Of a DNA stretch of 64,000 bases, positions 31,759 to 45,300 are shown in pieces. The notes under the pieces are model-generated. The model ran no database searches. It was given only the letters and a program-made list of their open reading frames with translations, and had not been told where the DNA came from. Origin of the DNA: Elephas maximus indicus (Eukaryota > Chordata > Mammalia > Proboscidea > Elephantidae); assembly GCF_024166365.1 (NCBI RefSeq), contig NC_064830.1, positions 93,984,968 to 94,048,967 of the forward strand, read 5' to 3'. The position numbers and the translations under genes were made by a program. Each line of letters starts with the position of its first letter. The first letter of the stretch is position 1.

Positions 31759-34113
31759 CATCTACAAATACAATGCAATCCTGGTCCAAATACCAACTGC
31801 ATTCTTTAAAGAGATGGAAAAACTAATTGTTAATTTTATATGGAAAGGGAAGAAGCCTCCGATAAGTAAAACACTACTGAAGAAGGAGAATGAAGTAGGA
31901 GGACTCGCACAACCTCACCTCAGAGCCTACCATAAGCTACGGTAGTCAAAACAGGCTGGTACTTATAAAACGACAGACACATTGACCAATAGAACAGAAA
32001 TGAGAACCCGGCTATAAATCCATCCACCTGTGGTCCCCTGATCTTCGACAAAGACCCAAATCCATCAAATGGGGACAAGGCAGTCTTTTTAACAAACGGT
32101 GCTGGCAAAACTGGAAGTCTATCTGCAAAAAAATGAAACAGGGCCCATACCTCACATCATACATAAAAACGAATTCAAAATGGATCAAAGTCCTAAATAT
32201 AAAACCAAAACAAATAAAAATTATAGAAGAAAAAATAAGGTCAAAGCTAGAGGCCCTCATGTATGGCATAACCAGGATACAAACCATAACTAACAATGCA
32301 CAAATACCAGAAGCTAGGCTAGATAACTGGGATCTTCTAAAAATTAACTACTTATGCATATCAAAAGGCTTCACCAAAAGAGTAAAAAGAGAACAAGACT
32401 AGGAAAAAAATTTTGGCTATGACAGATCTGACAGAGGTCTAACCTCTAAAATCTATAAGAAAATCCAACACCTCTACAAGAAAAAGAAGACAAGTAATCC
32501 CATTAAAAATGGGCAAAGGATATGAACAGACACTTCACCAAAGAAGGCATTCAGTTGGCTAACAGACATCTGAGGAAATGCTCAAGATTACAAGCCAAGC
32601 CATTACAGGAATGCAAATCAAAACCACAGTGAGATACCATCTCACCCCAACATTACTGGCACGAATCAAAAAAACACAAAATAACAAATGTTGGGGAGGC
32701 TGTGGGGAGATTGGAACTCTTATGTACTGCTGGTGAGAATGCAAAATGGTACAACCATTTTGGAAAATGATATGGCACTTCCTTAAAAAGCTAGAAATAG
32801 AAATCCCATATGATTCAGCATTCCCACTCCTAGGAATATATCCTAGAGAAATAAGATCCATCACACAAATAGACATATGCATACCCATGTTCACTGCAGC
32901 ATTATTCACAAGAACAAAAAGATGGAAACAACCTAGGTGTCCATCAACAGAAGAATGGATAAACAAACTGGTACATACACACAATGGAATACTACGTAAT
33001 GATAAAGGACAATGATGAATCTGCAAAATATCTCACAACATGAATGAATCTGGAGGGTATTATGCTGAGTGAAATAAGTCAATAACAAAAGGACAAGTAT
33101 TGTGTGAGACCACTGTTACAAAAACTCATGGAAAGGTTTACACACAGAAAGAAACAATCTTTGATGATTATGAGGGGAGGGAGGAGTGGGGAGGGAAAAA
33201 CACTAAATAGACAATAGATAAGTGATAACTTTGGTGAAGGGTAAGACAGTACACAATACTGGGGAAGCTAGCACAACTTGACTAAGGCAAGGTCATGGAA
33301 GCTCCATAGACACATCCAAACTACCTGAGGGACGGAATTGCTGGGCTGAGGGCTGGGGACCATGGTCTCTGGGAACATCTAGATCAATTGGCATATCATA
33401 GTTAATAAAAAAAAGTGTTCTACATCCTATTTTGGTGAGTAGCATCTGGGATCTTAAAAGCTTCACAAGCAGCCATCTAAGATACTCCACTGGTCTCACC
33501 CGGTCTGGAGCAAGAGAGAATGAAGAAAACCAAAAACATGACGGAAAGATTAGTCCAAAGGACTAATGGACCACAAGTACCATAGCCTCCACCAGACTGA
33601 GTCCAGCACAACTAGATGGTGCCTGGTGCCTAGCTACTACTACCAACTGCTCTGACAAGGATCACAATAGAGGATCCCCAGACAGAGCTGGAGAAAAATG
33701 TAGAACAAAATTCGAACTCACACACGCACTGAAAAGATCACACTTACTGGTCTGACAGAGACAAGAGAAACCCCGAACTCCCTTTTAACTCAGTACTGAA
33801 GACACCCCTGAGGTCCATCCTTCAGCCAAAGATTTGACAGGCCCATAAAGTAAAATGAGACTAAATGGGCACACCAGCCTAGGGCCAAGGACATGAGAAG
33901 GCAGAAGGGGACAAGAAAGCTGGTAATGCGGGGAACCCAAGGTCGAGAAGGGGAAAGTGTTGACATGTCATGGGGGTGGCAACCAATGTCACAAAACAAT
34001 ATGTGTGCTACTTGTTTAACGAGAACCTAATTTGCTCTGTAAACCTTCATCTAAAATACGATAATAAAATAAAACAAAATACAGTCATTCAAATTTCCAA
34101 AAACAAAACAAAA
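31759..34113 (+). mobile_element. L1 LINE, 5'-truncated (ORF2 C-terminus and 3' UTR)
   Basis: Broken open stretches encode the L1 ORF2 C-terminal region: IVNFIWKGKKPPISKTLLKK (31830s), then DNWDLLKINYLCISKGFT (32318 on) and TKRWKQPRCPSTEEWINKLV (near 32920). Stops and frame changes make it inactive. A 3' UTR of about 1 kb follows, then A-rich tails. Target duplication AAAGAATGCT at 31749-31758 and 34114-34123. Confidence 0.85.
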
Positions 34114-34329
34114 AAAGAATGCTTTTTAATCGACCTGACTGTGGTTTTGGTTTTTTGGTCGTTGTTCTGCCTCAGGAGCTCCTGAGCATGGGCAGTGCTT
34201 GTTTTGCCCATCATGGGGCAGGGGGAGGGGGGCAGTGGCTATCTTGGGATCTGCATCAGCTGGGGGCTCCACTCCACATCCCAATAAAAATTTCAAAATG
34301 CACCCATTCCCCAACGTTACATGACCCAG

Positions 34330-34487
34330 AAACTCCAGTGCCGTTGAGTCGATTACGACTCATAGCGACCCTTTAAGACAGAGTAGAACTGTCCCATAGA
34401 GTTTCCAAGGAGCGCCTGGCAGATTCAAACTGCCAACCCTTTGATTAGCAGCCATAGCACTTAACCACTACGCCGCCAGGGTTTCCA
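34330..34487 (-). repeat. tRNA-derived SINE (AfroSINE type)
   Basis: Minus-strand copy with ACTCATAGCGACC tail motif and GCCGCCAGGGTTTCC head. Boundaries approximate. Confidence 0.82.
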
Positions 34488-35439
34488 GCCTTATATGGTG
34501 GGGCTTTTTTTGGCTGTAAAAATATTTGAAAAAAGATTGCATAACTTAGCTTTTGGACTTATTTGAGTACAAAGAGCTCATTTGATTTACTGCTGGCTGT
34601 GTGCTTCCTCTGCAAACATCATTATGCCTTCCTGGGAATCTTAGGGATTCTTCCCAAGTGAGAAAATGTGACCTACAAATTGTTTTCATATGCACTAACG
34701 TGCTTTGAGATACTAAATTTAACAATGGCTGAAGCGGACATCATGTTGCACTTTGAAGACATTTAAGTAAACATTTGCTTTTTTTTATATTGCAATATTC
34801 ATATTTTGGAGCCAATGTATTCTCCCCCCTCAGGCCCGAGGTCCCATGCCCTTGGGGCCTCCTGGAGAAAACTGTCCCAGCCAAAGAGGAAAGCCTTTCT
34901 TGCCCCACCCTTCCCTCCTCCCCGTTAGACTCCACCAATGGCCCGCTGCCTACCCTGCCAGTGCCAAGTCTCAGCCCAGGTCTTAGGACCCCTGGAGCCC
35001 CAGAGGGCTGGCCCTGGGCTCAATCCCTGCAGGAAAGAGAGGAGAGGCAGAAAGGACTTCTGGGAGGAGGGTGGGAGTGAAGGAGGAACAGGGAACATCG
35101 TAGAAAAGTGCATAAAAGGAAGGAGCAGGGAATGAGAAGGAAGCTGGGCTGGCAGACACCAAGGGTGGCAAGGGGGACCCCCACACCAAGGTCAGGGGGC
35201 CCAGCCGTGGACCTTTAAATGCTGAATGCCAGAGTCTGGACTAACTCAGGACCACAGGAAGCCCTGGCACGCTCTGGGTCGAGTGACAGCAGTGTGCTAA
35301 GAAGTCTGGACTCAACAGTGATGAGTGGGCAGGAGGGGGCAGGCCAAGAGGGGCTCTATCTACAGCTCCACCCACCCTCTATTCTGGCAGTCTCGACATC
35401 CTTACCCATTCCATTTTAGACATAGAGTATTAAAGTAGG

Positions 35440-35585
35440 AGGCCCATGGTTAGGAGCATGGGCTCTGGAGCCAGACTACCAAGTTCAAATTCTGGCTCCA
35501 CTACTATGGGAGAGCCTGCTGTGTGATGGTGAACAAGTTACTCAACCCCTCTGGGCCTTATTTGCCTAATCTGTAAAGTGGGGCG
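35440..35585 (+). repeat. MIR element
   Basis: AGCATGGGCTCTGGAGCCAG, AGTTCAAATTCTGGCTCC, TTGCCTAATCTGTAAAGTGG. Directly followed by the antisense RTE end at 35588. Confidence 0.7.
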
Positions 35586-35587
35586 AT

Positions 35588-35800
35588 GATTTTGTTGTTG
35601 TTGTTGTTGTTAGGTGCTGTCTAGTCGGTTCTGACTCATAGTGACCCTATGCACAACAGAACGAAACACTGCCCGGTCCTGTGCCATCCTTACAATCGTT
35701 GTTATGCTTGAGCTCATTGTTGCAGCCGCTGTGTCAATCCACCTTGTTGAGGGTCTTCCTCTTTTCCGCTGACCCTGTACTCTGCCAAGCATGATGATGA
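35588..35800 (-). mobile_element. RTE-clade LINE 3' end, antisense
   Basis: (TTG)n tail, TAGGTGCTGTCTAGTCGGTT, ATGCACAACAGAACGAAACA. On minus it encodes GQRKRGRPSTRWIDTAAAT, close to the 37.5 kb copy. Confidence 0.75.
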
Positions 35801-36143
35801 TGGCTGCATCCTATTGAGTGGCTGTGAATAGAGCGTATGCAGTAGGTCTTGATGTCACCGGGACTCCTCTCAGCTGACCTCTACTGATGAGCAACTTAGC
35901 CAGCAGACCTCAGAGGGTACTTTCCTGTGGTAAGCACTTCAGGGGCCGTAATTATCATCCCATTTGATGGATGGGGAAAGCATGTACTGAGTCCGTACTA
36001 TGTGCAGGCCATCCCTCAACTCCCTGGTCCTCACCAGCAACCTAGTGATGAAATGCAAGTTTATGCCCACTTTATAGACCAGCAGTGGCAAAGTCACTTT
36101 TACAAGGTCACTCACTCTTAGCACAGCACCCAGCCCTCCTGGA

Positions 36144-36303
36144 AAAACAAACCCATTGCTGTTGAGTTGATTCTGACTCATAGCAACCCTATAGGACAGA
36201 GTAGAACTGCCTCATTCAGTTTCCAATGAGTGCCTGGTGGATTTGAACTGCCGACCTTTTGGTTAGCAGCTAAACTCTTAACCATTATGCCACCAGGGTT
36301 TCC
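36144..36303 (-). repeat. tRNA-derived SINE (AfroSINE type)
   Basis: Minus-strand copy, GACTCATAGCAACC tail motif to GCCACCAGGGTTTCC head. Confidence 0.82.
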
Positions 36304-36959
36304 CATCCTGGGAAGACAGGAATTCTATCCACCAGCTCAGAGATAAAGATAGACACAGAGAGGGAAACAGATGGAGGAAAACAGAGCCGGAGAGAGACAA
36401 GAAGTCAGAAGAGAAATACAGAGGCAGACAGGGTTGCCCCAGCCTCAGCCCCAGGTAAGGGAGGAGGGGAGCAGAATGTCCCCCCAGTTCTCCCCAGGGA
36501 TTGGCTGTGGGGGATTCAGGCTGCAGGTTCCTCCAGACATCCCTGAAGTGGTTGAGCATGGTCTCAGGGGCTGAAGTAGGCAGAAGCGGGCTCAGGGCTG
36601 GTGGCAGGTGCCCCTTGGGTACCTGTAGGCATGGGGCCTGGCGGACACTCAGCCCTACTGTAAAGAGAAATTATGCACGTGGTCTTAGATCCTGAGGCCT
36701 AACTGTATCTTCCTCTGGGCCCTCCCCAGAGCTGTAGCCATTTAACCCCTTCAGCCCAATCCCCTGTAGGCAAAGCTCTGCCCCTCCCAAAGTGAGAAAC
36801 TGTGACATGGCAAGGCAAATGAAGAACCAGGAGTCCTGGGTACTGCCTGCCAGGTGAAGGCTGAGAATCTAGAGTTGTGGGTCAAAATCTGTACTACGCA
36901 GAGGGGGTCAGAAGCTGGCTGAATGAACACGAAAATAGAGAGTGGAAGGAAGGAGTGTG

Positions 36960-37078
36960 CTGTCTCATTAGGGGGAGAGCAACTAGGAGTATACAGCAAG
37001 GTGTATATAAATTTTTGTATGAGAGACTGACTTGACTTGTAAACTTTCACTTAAAGCACAAAAAAAAAAAAAAAAAAA
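36960..37078 (+). mobile_element. L1 3' terminus with poly(A)
   Basis: TTTTTGTATGAGAGACTGAC and CTTTCACTTAAAGCACA precede a 21-base A run. A near copy is at 41240-41326. Confidence 0.6.
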
Positions 37079-37605
37079 CATTGCATTGGGCAAATCTTCT
37101 GCAAACGACCTCTTTACAGTGTTAAAGAGCAAAGACGTCACCTTGAGAACTAAAGTGCACCTGACCCAAGCCGTGTTGTTTTCAATTGTCTTTTATGCGT
37201 GCGAAAGCTGGACAATAAACAAGGAAGACAGGATTGATGCTTTTGAATTATGATGTTGGTGAAGAATATTGAATATACAATGGACTGCCAGAAGAACGAA
37301 CAAGTGTGTCTTTGAAGGACAGCCAGAATGCTGCTTAGAAGCGAGGGTGGTGAGACTTCATCTCGTGTACTTTGGGCATGTTATAAGGAAGGACCATTCC
37401 CTAGAGAAGGACATCATGTTTGGTAAAGTGGAGGGTCAGCGAAAAAGAGGAAAACCCTCAAGAAGATGGATTGACACAGCGGCTGCAACAAGGGACTCAG
37501 TTATAGCAAGGATTGTGAGGATGGGGCCAGGACCTGGCAGCGTTTCATTCTCTTGTCCATAGGGTTGCTACAAGTCGGAACTGACTCAATGGGACCTAAT
37601 CATGA
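37079..37605 (+). mobile_element. RTE-clade LINE, 3' end of ORF2
   Basis: Two open pieces encode the end of an RTE/BovB-type reverse transcriptase ORF: LFSIVFYACESWTINKEDRI (37170-37250) and LHLVYFGHVIRKDHSLEKDI (from about 37351), GQRKRGKPSRRWID. A TGA at 37251-37253 breaks the join. The 3' end AAGTCGGAACTGACTCAATG is the sequence shared with the SINE tails. Confidence 0.8.
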
Positions 37606-39654
37606 CGAGTAAAGTTAAAATGTTAAATTATTAGCACACATGTTACCATTCATCTTTACATTGTGCATTGCCAGTTTTAATTGCAAGTATAACTCGTATG
37701 CCATAAAAAAAAAAAAAAAAAAACTCTGCCATGCCCTCTGGGAGTATCCAAGTACACATTCCTCCCATTGTGGGTGATGATGCTCTGGGTGGGCTTCCTG
37801 GAAGAGGCCGTACCTTGGCTGGGCTTGGAAAAGGCCTGGGGCTGGGAAGTGGGTGTGAAGGAGCCAGAAAGGGCTAGGGGGACACCTCTGAGCAGAGATG
37901 TGGCCCAGGGCTCTGGAGACAGCCATGATTCTGAGGAGACACTTGGAACTGGGACCCTGTGCAGGACCAGTACTCACAGGCCTGGCTGGGCCTCTCCTGG
38001 GTCCTTGGGGAGAAGGATGTGTATGTTCGAGAGTGTGGGACTTGGGACAGGGCCAGTGTAGCTACAGCCAGGACATAAACCTGTCTGGCTTCTGGCGCCA
38101 CAGCCTCCCCACCAGCCAGGGACAGGGCTCCGGCTCAGCTGACAGGAACCAGGAATGTTGGTGGGAAGAATGGAGACACGGGGTGAGGGGCGGCAAGGGT
38201 GGGATGGAGTCGGTGGTTGTCAGCCTAAAGCCTGCCCAGAGCGCTTCACTCCGGCACACCCTTATCGTCCTGGCTCAGACAGCCCCTCTGGGCAGCGCTC
38301 CCCTCAGCAGCCGCCACCTCCTCTGCTTCCACAGCTCCTGGTGCACTGTGGGTAACTGGGACCCTGGCCTCTGGATGTCCCCTAGCTGAACCTAGTAGGG
38401 CCCCCCCACCCCGTACCTCCTAGCATCTCTGCCTCTGCTCAGCCTGAGACCCTCTGTGTGGCTGTCAGCATCCTTCCCCGATGGACCCCACACAGTCTCT
38501 TCCTGCCCCACAGCTTTCCGGCCAGCCCCTGGGCAAGGGATGGTCGTGATACCAGTGTGGGCAGTGGAGGAGAGACCAGGCATGCCTGCGTAGGGGACAG
38601 CTCTGGCAATGTCAGCTCCTCGAGGGCAGAGTTCTTTGCCTGTTTCTTGCTGTGGCCACAGGCAGGCTGCTGCACCGTCCCAGGCCCTGAGAGCCCACCT
38701 CCCACATAGCCCAGGCTGGAGCTGGTCACAGTGGGGAGATAACGGGTCTCTGTTCAATGCCTCTGGTATTCACTCAGACTCCTCTGAGGGCCAATGGCTG
38801 GTCAGTGGGGCCAAGCCATGGGCCTGGGGCAGCAGGTAGATAGGCTCTGTGACCGAAGGAGCCATTTGCCACCCTGCCCTTTGCCTTCAGCCTAGGCCCA
38901 AGGTTTCTCTCCTCCCAGAAGTTCATTCCCCTGAATGGAGTTGCGTGCTTTGCCCTCATTAACCTTCTAAACCTCCCAGAAAGGGAATGGAAACACCCTG
39001 CCTCATCCTTCCACTGAGGAAGCTGGGGATGGAAGTGGGGGAGGTGAGGAGGTCACTTAGGGCTGCTGCCCAGATCAGACACCAAGGGTGTTGTCCTGGG
39101 AGGAGGCTCTCCACTAGCTCCAGCCCTGGGAGCCTCTGCAGGGTCGCATAGCAGAGGAGTGGGAGAACTGGGAATCCCTGCCCCCAGGAAGGTCCTCACA
39201 ACCCCCTCCCCTCCAGCCTTACCTCAGCTGGCTCAGGTCTCCAGACTGCCTCTCTCTGGCCCTCCCACACTAGTTCTTCCACTCCACTTTGCAAAACCCA
39301 AATGTGCTCTAAGACTCCCCCTCCCAAAATCTCCGCCACTGCCCTTGGGACACAGTTCAGCCCCCCAGCCCCTTTCATCCACTCACCCAAGGCTCCAGCC
39401 AGGTTGAGACACTGGTTCCACAATGTCATCCACATTTCTGGGCCTTTGCTCCTTCTGGGTCTTTTCTCCTTCCCAGCCTGCTCACCCCAGGGACCCCCCC
39501 GCTCACTGCCACACCCCAGCTGGGAGCCAGTCCCTGTGTTCCCCATTCTCTTGGCATTTACCATATCAGGCCTCCATTTCTTCATCTGTAATATGAAACT
39601 AGCCATGGGACTGACCCAAGGATTAGCAGGACTCCTTGAGGCAAAGGAATGAGT

Positions 39655-39855
39655 CACTGTGTGTTGTAAATGATGAACACACTCGGCTGCTAACCCAAAG
39701 CTTGGAGGTTCAAATTCACCCAGAGGTGCCTTGGAAGAAAGGCCTGGAGATCTACTTCTGAAAAACAACCATTGAAAACCCGATGGAGCACAGATCTACA
39801 CTGACACACATGGGGTCACCATGAGTCAGAGTTGACGTGACAGCAACTGGTTCTA
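39655..39855 (+). repeat. older diverged SINE of the same kind
   Basis: Recognisable by CTCGGCTGCTAACC, the B-box-like GAGGTTCAAATTC and CACCATGAGTCAGAGTTGAC, but heavily diverged. Long-variant layout. Confidence 0.65.
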
Positions 39856-41239
39856 TATGTGAATTGCTCAGGCCAGTTCTGGCCATATAGGAAGTGCCGT
39901 GCAAGGGTTAGCTCTGATCATTGTCATGTCCATCCCACCTTCCCACTGTGAGCCTCTCCTCTGAGTCACTGTCACTTCTGTGTGTAGCTGGGTTGAAGTG
40001 ACCAGGGTTGGCTGACACAGGGGGTCTGCGTCTCCCACTTCTCTGCTTCCACCAGGGATGGATGGAACGTCCACTCTGCGTGCAGTGGAAGGTATCCTTG
40101 GCGTTCCGCGGATTCAGAGGAGGAGAGATTACCTACCACGGAACGGTGGTGGGTGGGGACAAGGGATGGCAACATTTGAGTGGTTTTGATGGACAGGGAG
40201 GATTTGGGTTCCAGGCAAAGGGGGTGAGACAGCAGCAGGAGGGTAACAAGGACCGTGTGTGAGCCCAGAGCTGCCATCCTGAGGGCACAGGAACCTCAGG
40301 GCACACTCTAGGCAGCTCAGACCCTGTCCAGCAAGTAGGCATCTGGGGCAACATGAAGTAGGGCATTCCTGCAAGTCCCCAGGGTGTCACGGGAATAGCC
40401 TGAGGCTCACTGTGGGTCCTGGGTGGGAGGAGGAGGCCACCCTCTTGGCCTACGCTGTCATCTCTCAGAGGGGGCCCAAAGTAGGGTGGCTGGGACCCCA
40501 GAGAGCCACTTCTCTCAGGTCACACTGGCTGCATCTCTGTCCCTGAGGTGGAAATGTCCCCAGGAAGCTTAGTCTGATGAGGTCAGACCCAGAATCACCC
40601 TGCACCGCAGAGTCCTGGAGGAGCTCACTCATTTCTCTCCCTGGCCTCATAACCACTGCTGCCTGGCTGGCTTCCACTTCCCTGGACCTCCAGACCCTGC
40701 TGTGTGAGCCAGGGTTCCCCGGAGAGCCTCACTGTCCTGCCAAACGGGGGGTGCAAATACCCCCTTATTGGGAGGAGGGAAAGGGAGTTACTTAACTTTG
40801 CACAACAGTCAGCTCAGGCCACAGCTAAACACAGAAGTGACAGTGACTCAGAGGAAAGGCTCACAATGGGAAGGGAGATGGACATGACGATGATGGGAGA
40901 CAATGACAGGGGACTGCCTGGGTGATGGTAGGAGGGGCCAAAGCATGGAAATAGTGAGGCTGGGGGCAAGGCCAACAGGGAGGGGCTACAGGGTGGCCTC
41001 TTCTGTCCCTGTCTCTGACACATGTTTTCTTTCTCCCCGCCTCCTTCCTTTCCGCCTTCTCTTATCTCCTCCATTTTTGCCCCTTTGTCCTCCTGGGCCC
41101 AAACCTGGAACAGATGCCAGTGCTCTGGTTTTATCTGTGTTTATTAGAAAACGGTGGTGCCCATCGCTGGGCCGGTTCACACAGCTTCCCCCGAGGAAGC
41201 AAAGTGAGTTCCCTTGGCTTGTCAGAGTTACAAACAGAC

Positions 41240-41326
41240 ACATAACAATGAGTGTATAAGGTTTTGTATGAGAAACTGACTTGAATTGTAAACTTTGACT
41301 TAAAGCACAATTAAAAAAAAAAAAAA
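41240..41326 (+). mobile_element. L1 3' terminus with poly(A), second copy
   Basis: GAGTGTATAAGGTTTTGTAT and CTTTGACTTAAAGCACAATT followed by an A run; same family as 36960-37078. Confidence 0.6.
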
Positions 41327-42141
41327 TAGAGACAAAAGATGGATTGAGAAACAGGCAGAGAGGCCAGAAGGCAAGAGAGGAGAGAAAGAGTCAGACAGAC
41401 AGACAGAGGCATCAGGAGATGCACCAGGTCCCTGCCCTCATCCACTTCTTCCTTTTCAGGCTGACACAGGGCTTATTTCGTGGCTCAGCTTCCTTGTTCT
41501 CAAGTCTGTTTTCCCCAGGTTTGTCCCTGGGGAGTTAGAGTGCTGAGTAGGTTGGTTTGGCCACACCTTGTGGTCAGTGGGAGGGAGCCAGTGTCACCCC
41601 ACCGGCCTCACTACCCTGTGGGCGTGCCAGGAGCCTGCCAGGCTCTGTGGTGGCCCTGGGATGCCCCCATGGCCTCTGTCTGTTGGCCACTTGCCCATCA
41701 TTCACGGTCCACACCTCATGCCCCTTCTTTAGGTGTGTCTCATCTGCCAGCAGGGTATGCCTCTGCCTCCCATGAGGGCTCTCTTTGTTGTGTGCATGTC
41801 TACCCCCCACTGAGGTGGGGACAGCCTTGCTGCAAGGACTACATCCAGCCCTAGTGCCTGGCCTGGTTGGCTGAAGTCAGGGACTGCCTGCTGAGTAAGG
41901 GAATGAATGAATGAGTGAGGGAGGAATGACAGAATAAGGAAGGGCCGAGGGACTCAAGGACCAGAGCTGGATAGGAGCTTCGTCTCAGCTCCATAGGAAA
42001 TGGTCAAAGATTATTCTAGGGCCAGAAGCCCTGGCTCAGGCCTTTCCCTCCAGCCAGTCCTGGACTCCCAGATCCCAGGAGAGCCCAGAGAAGCCAGCCT
42101 AGGCTGAGGTTTTCCACGGGGGAGTCAGGCTTAAGAATGAG

Positions 42142-42585
42142 ATGGGTTGAATAGTGTTCTCCCCTCCATCCAAATTCGTGTCCACCCAGAACCTCAGAGT
42201 GTGACCTTATTTAGAAATAGGATCTTTACAGATGTAATTAGTTAAGACTCTCCAGATGAAATAATCCTCGGTTTGGGGTGGGCCCTAAATCCAATGACTG
42301 ATGTCCTTAGAGAGGAGGACACACAGAGAGAAAGAGGTCATGCGAAGGCAGAGGCAGAGACTGGAGGGATGAAGCCACAAGGCAAAGAATGCTAGAAGCC
42401 TCTGAAAGCCCAAAGAGGCAAGGAAGAATTCTCCCTTTGAGCCTTCAGAGGGAGCATGGCGCTGCCAACAGCTTGATTTCAGACCTCTGGCCTTCAGAAC
42501 TGTGAGGGAAAAAATTTGTGTTGTCTTAGGCCACATGGCTCATGGTAGTTTGTATGGCAGCCCTAGGAATGAATACAGGGAGAAT
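42142..42585 (+). mobile_element. MLT1-type solo LTR (ERVL-MaLR)
   Basis: Plus orientation: GTTGAATAGTGTTCTCCCCT, AACCTCAGAGTGTGACCTTA, GGTGGGCCCTAAATCCAATG and GTATGGCAGCCCTAGGAAT are MLT1 landmarks from established knowledge of this family. No internal region. Confidence 0.7.
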
Positions 42586-44288
42586 CCCACCCACTCATGC
42601 AATCTGGAGTTGGGTTCTAAGCTCCACACTGGGAAGGTCGCAAGCAGGTGGTTTAAGTTTTTGTGGCCAAGATGTGTCTGTCACAGGTCTGTGGAAGGTA
42701 GTGCATATCCCCATGGGGACCTGGGGGTCAGGGAGAGCGTGTGGTCTGGGTCTGTTCTCAGCATTCATCCTGGGTGCCGGAGCACCAGGGGACCAGGAGG
42801 AGCGAGGCTGCAGGCAGCTGGAGGTTTGGTTGGAGGGGGTGGGGGGAGGGGTGTTGTGTGTTTGGAATGAGGAGCTTCCTGGGCGCCTGTTCAGAAACAG
42901 CCAGGGGTACAGGAAACATGACAGGCAGCTAAGGGGAGCCATGGTGGTTGGGGGAGGGTGTCATTAGTGAACACAGGGAGCTGGCTGGAAGGGATGAGTG
43001 CCCAGGAGGGGTGAGACAGGCTGAGAGGGTGCGGGCCTGTGAGCAGGAGGTCATGGTCTTCCATGGTCAAGACGCAGGCCCAGAAGATGGGCAACTGCTT
43101 GCGGGAGAAGGGGCTGGAGGGGGGGAACAAAAAGGACCCTCACATTCACAGCCTCCCAACCCTGAAGCATGAGGGCAGGCTCCACCCAGGGGGGGCTTTA
43201 GGGAGGAGGTGTCCTCAAGGAAGAGGCAAGGAGGGTTATTTGGGGGCCCCACCTTCTTCAGCTGGCAAATTCCCTGTCTGCTGAGGCTCAGAGGTCAACC
43301 CCTCAAGGCCCCCTCTGAAGCTCCATCCCAGCCTCAGGCAATCCACTGTCTGGGACAGAACTTTGTGGTCATCTGTCTGCCCCTCTCCTCAGTCCGGAGG
43401 GAGGAAGGGTCTGGCTTCACCAGTTCGACACGAAATGGCCTGGGCCCTCCAGTTCTGCTCTGGGCCTCTGTCTGCCCTGCTCTGAGCTCAGAAGTCTGGC
43501 CTCACGGGTGGCATCTCCCAGACCCATGTACTTTTGCTTCCGGTCAGATTTGGCCTGAGACCAGAAGGCAGGAGAGGCTGGGGTATTTAACCCCTCCCTC
43601 CCTGCAGGCCGCAGTGTGGCAGTGTTGGCACCCCCTACCTGCAGCCCTGGCTCCTGCTGGGAGCTGACGCTCACCTAGGCTACCGTTCCCTCCTTCTGGA
43701 AACACCACTCTCTGCTGTCAGCCTTTCGGTCAGGAAAGCTTACGGCTCCCCACTGGTGCTGGTCCCTGGCCACTCTCTCTTGTTGTCTCCTCTGATCCTG
43801 CCCATTGCCCATTGCCCTGTGAGATGGCAGCCATCTGTTTCCTGCCAGTCCACTGACCCATACAGGGCATTGATAAAGGTTGGCAGAGGGCAGGTCAATC
43901 TTCACTGTTTACATAAGGGGAAACTGAGGCTCAGAGAGGTTAAGAGACCTGTCTATGGCTGTCCAGCCCCAGGGTCAGAGCTCGTGGCTGCTCAGAAGAG
44001 GCTGTGGAGAGGCCAAGGCTTGGGGTCTCAATGTGCTCCCCGCCTCCCCACAGCCTGGCTCCCCATGATCACGTGAGCATTTCCTCCACAGCAGAAGCAG
44101 GATGTGTACGCTCGGCTAATAAACCAATTAGGGACGTTGGTAACTCCCAGAGAGAGGGACCTGGGAACCCAGCCAGCACCCTCCTTTCCTGACCCCCTGA
44201 CCCCAGAGGGCGAGGTACCTCCATGTGGCAGGCCCCTCCGGAACTCTCCTCCATCCCTTACCTCCCTCCCTCTGCTCTAGAGCCTCCA

Positions 44289-44429
44289 ACCTGCCTAATC
44301 ACTGCCTTCCAGTCGATTCTGACTCATAGCAACCCTATAGGACAGAGTAGAACTGCCCCCTAGGATTTCCAAGGAGCACCTGGCAGTTAGCAGCCTATAG
44401 CACTTAACCACTGCCACCAGGGTTTCTGC
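44289..44429 (-). repeat. tRNA-derived SINE with an internal deletion
   Basis: About 20 bases are missing between the CACCTGGCAG and TTAGCAGCC blocks (the B-box region). Target duplication GAGCCTCCA (44280-44288) and GAGCCTCTA (44430-44438). Confidence 0.8.
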
Positions 44430-45300
44430 GAGCCTCTAAATGCTCCCACGTCTTTGCACCCTCTGTTCCTGCGACCTGGGCTCCCTTCCTGTGCTCACCT
44501 GGGCATCCACCACCCTGCTTCTTCAGGGCCATACCTCCCCAGGAAGCCCCCTCTGGAGCCTCAGGCAGGCCAGTGACCCACCCATCCCTTGCACATGGTG
44601 TGTCGCTCTCCGCCACACACAGAGCGGTGAACATCTTCAGGGCAGAACCTGGTCTTGGTCATCCCAGCCCCTCGAGGGCTCAGCTCCACCAGGGCTGTTG
44701 ATGATGAGTGCTGGGTACTCCGAATGATTTGGGGGCTGCAGTCAGCTCTGGGCAGAGCTCAAGCTTCTCTTAGGAGCTGGACTTCACACACACTTCCTGT
44801 CCCCAAGCCCTAGCCTGGGCGGGCCCCACCCAGAAATGTGACAGGAGTGGTGGGTGATGTTTAGAAGCTGCCCCTCTTGTGCCCTCCAGGGAGGAACCTG
44901 GGGATGGGCGGATTGACAGCTCTGAGTCCTGCAGCCAGGAGGGGAGGTGAGCTGGAGACACAGGTCATAGGTAGGTGCTGGGGGAGGGGGCAGCCCCATA
45001 GCCTCTTGGGTAAGAGTAGGGCTGGTGGGCAGGAAAGGGTGGGCACCTCTCACACATGTGCAGTCTTCACAGTTTACGGGGCGCCTCCTTGTTTTAGCCT
45101 TGCTGTGGCCCAGTGGTGCTGTGCGCTTATCCTCATTTTATAGATAGGGCCATGGAGTCCCAGGTACCTCAGTGGGCCTAGGACCCTCACCTCTGGTCCC
45201 GTATCCAACCTTCTCCCCACCCCCGCCCAGAACCTCCCCCAGACTGCCTGGGCGTAGGACACCACAGACACACGGGGAGGTGTTGAGGTGTTGGGGACAT

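Larger units (their letters stand above)
37735..45300. other. intergenic stretch between repeats and UPK3BL1
   Basis: Mostly unique GC-moderate sequence with one old SINE, one L1 tail, one MLT1 LTR, one MIR and one SINE. 37735-39650, 39860-41235 and 42590-44280 contain short open frames on both strands, but none has homology I recognise or flanking splice signals that would make a gene. Confidence 0.6.

Noticed and set aside
37032..37562. open frames with reverse-transcriptase tail similarity
   Set aside because: Not host genes: broken remains of an RTE-clade LINE, listed as a mobile element.
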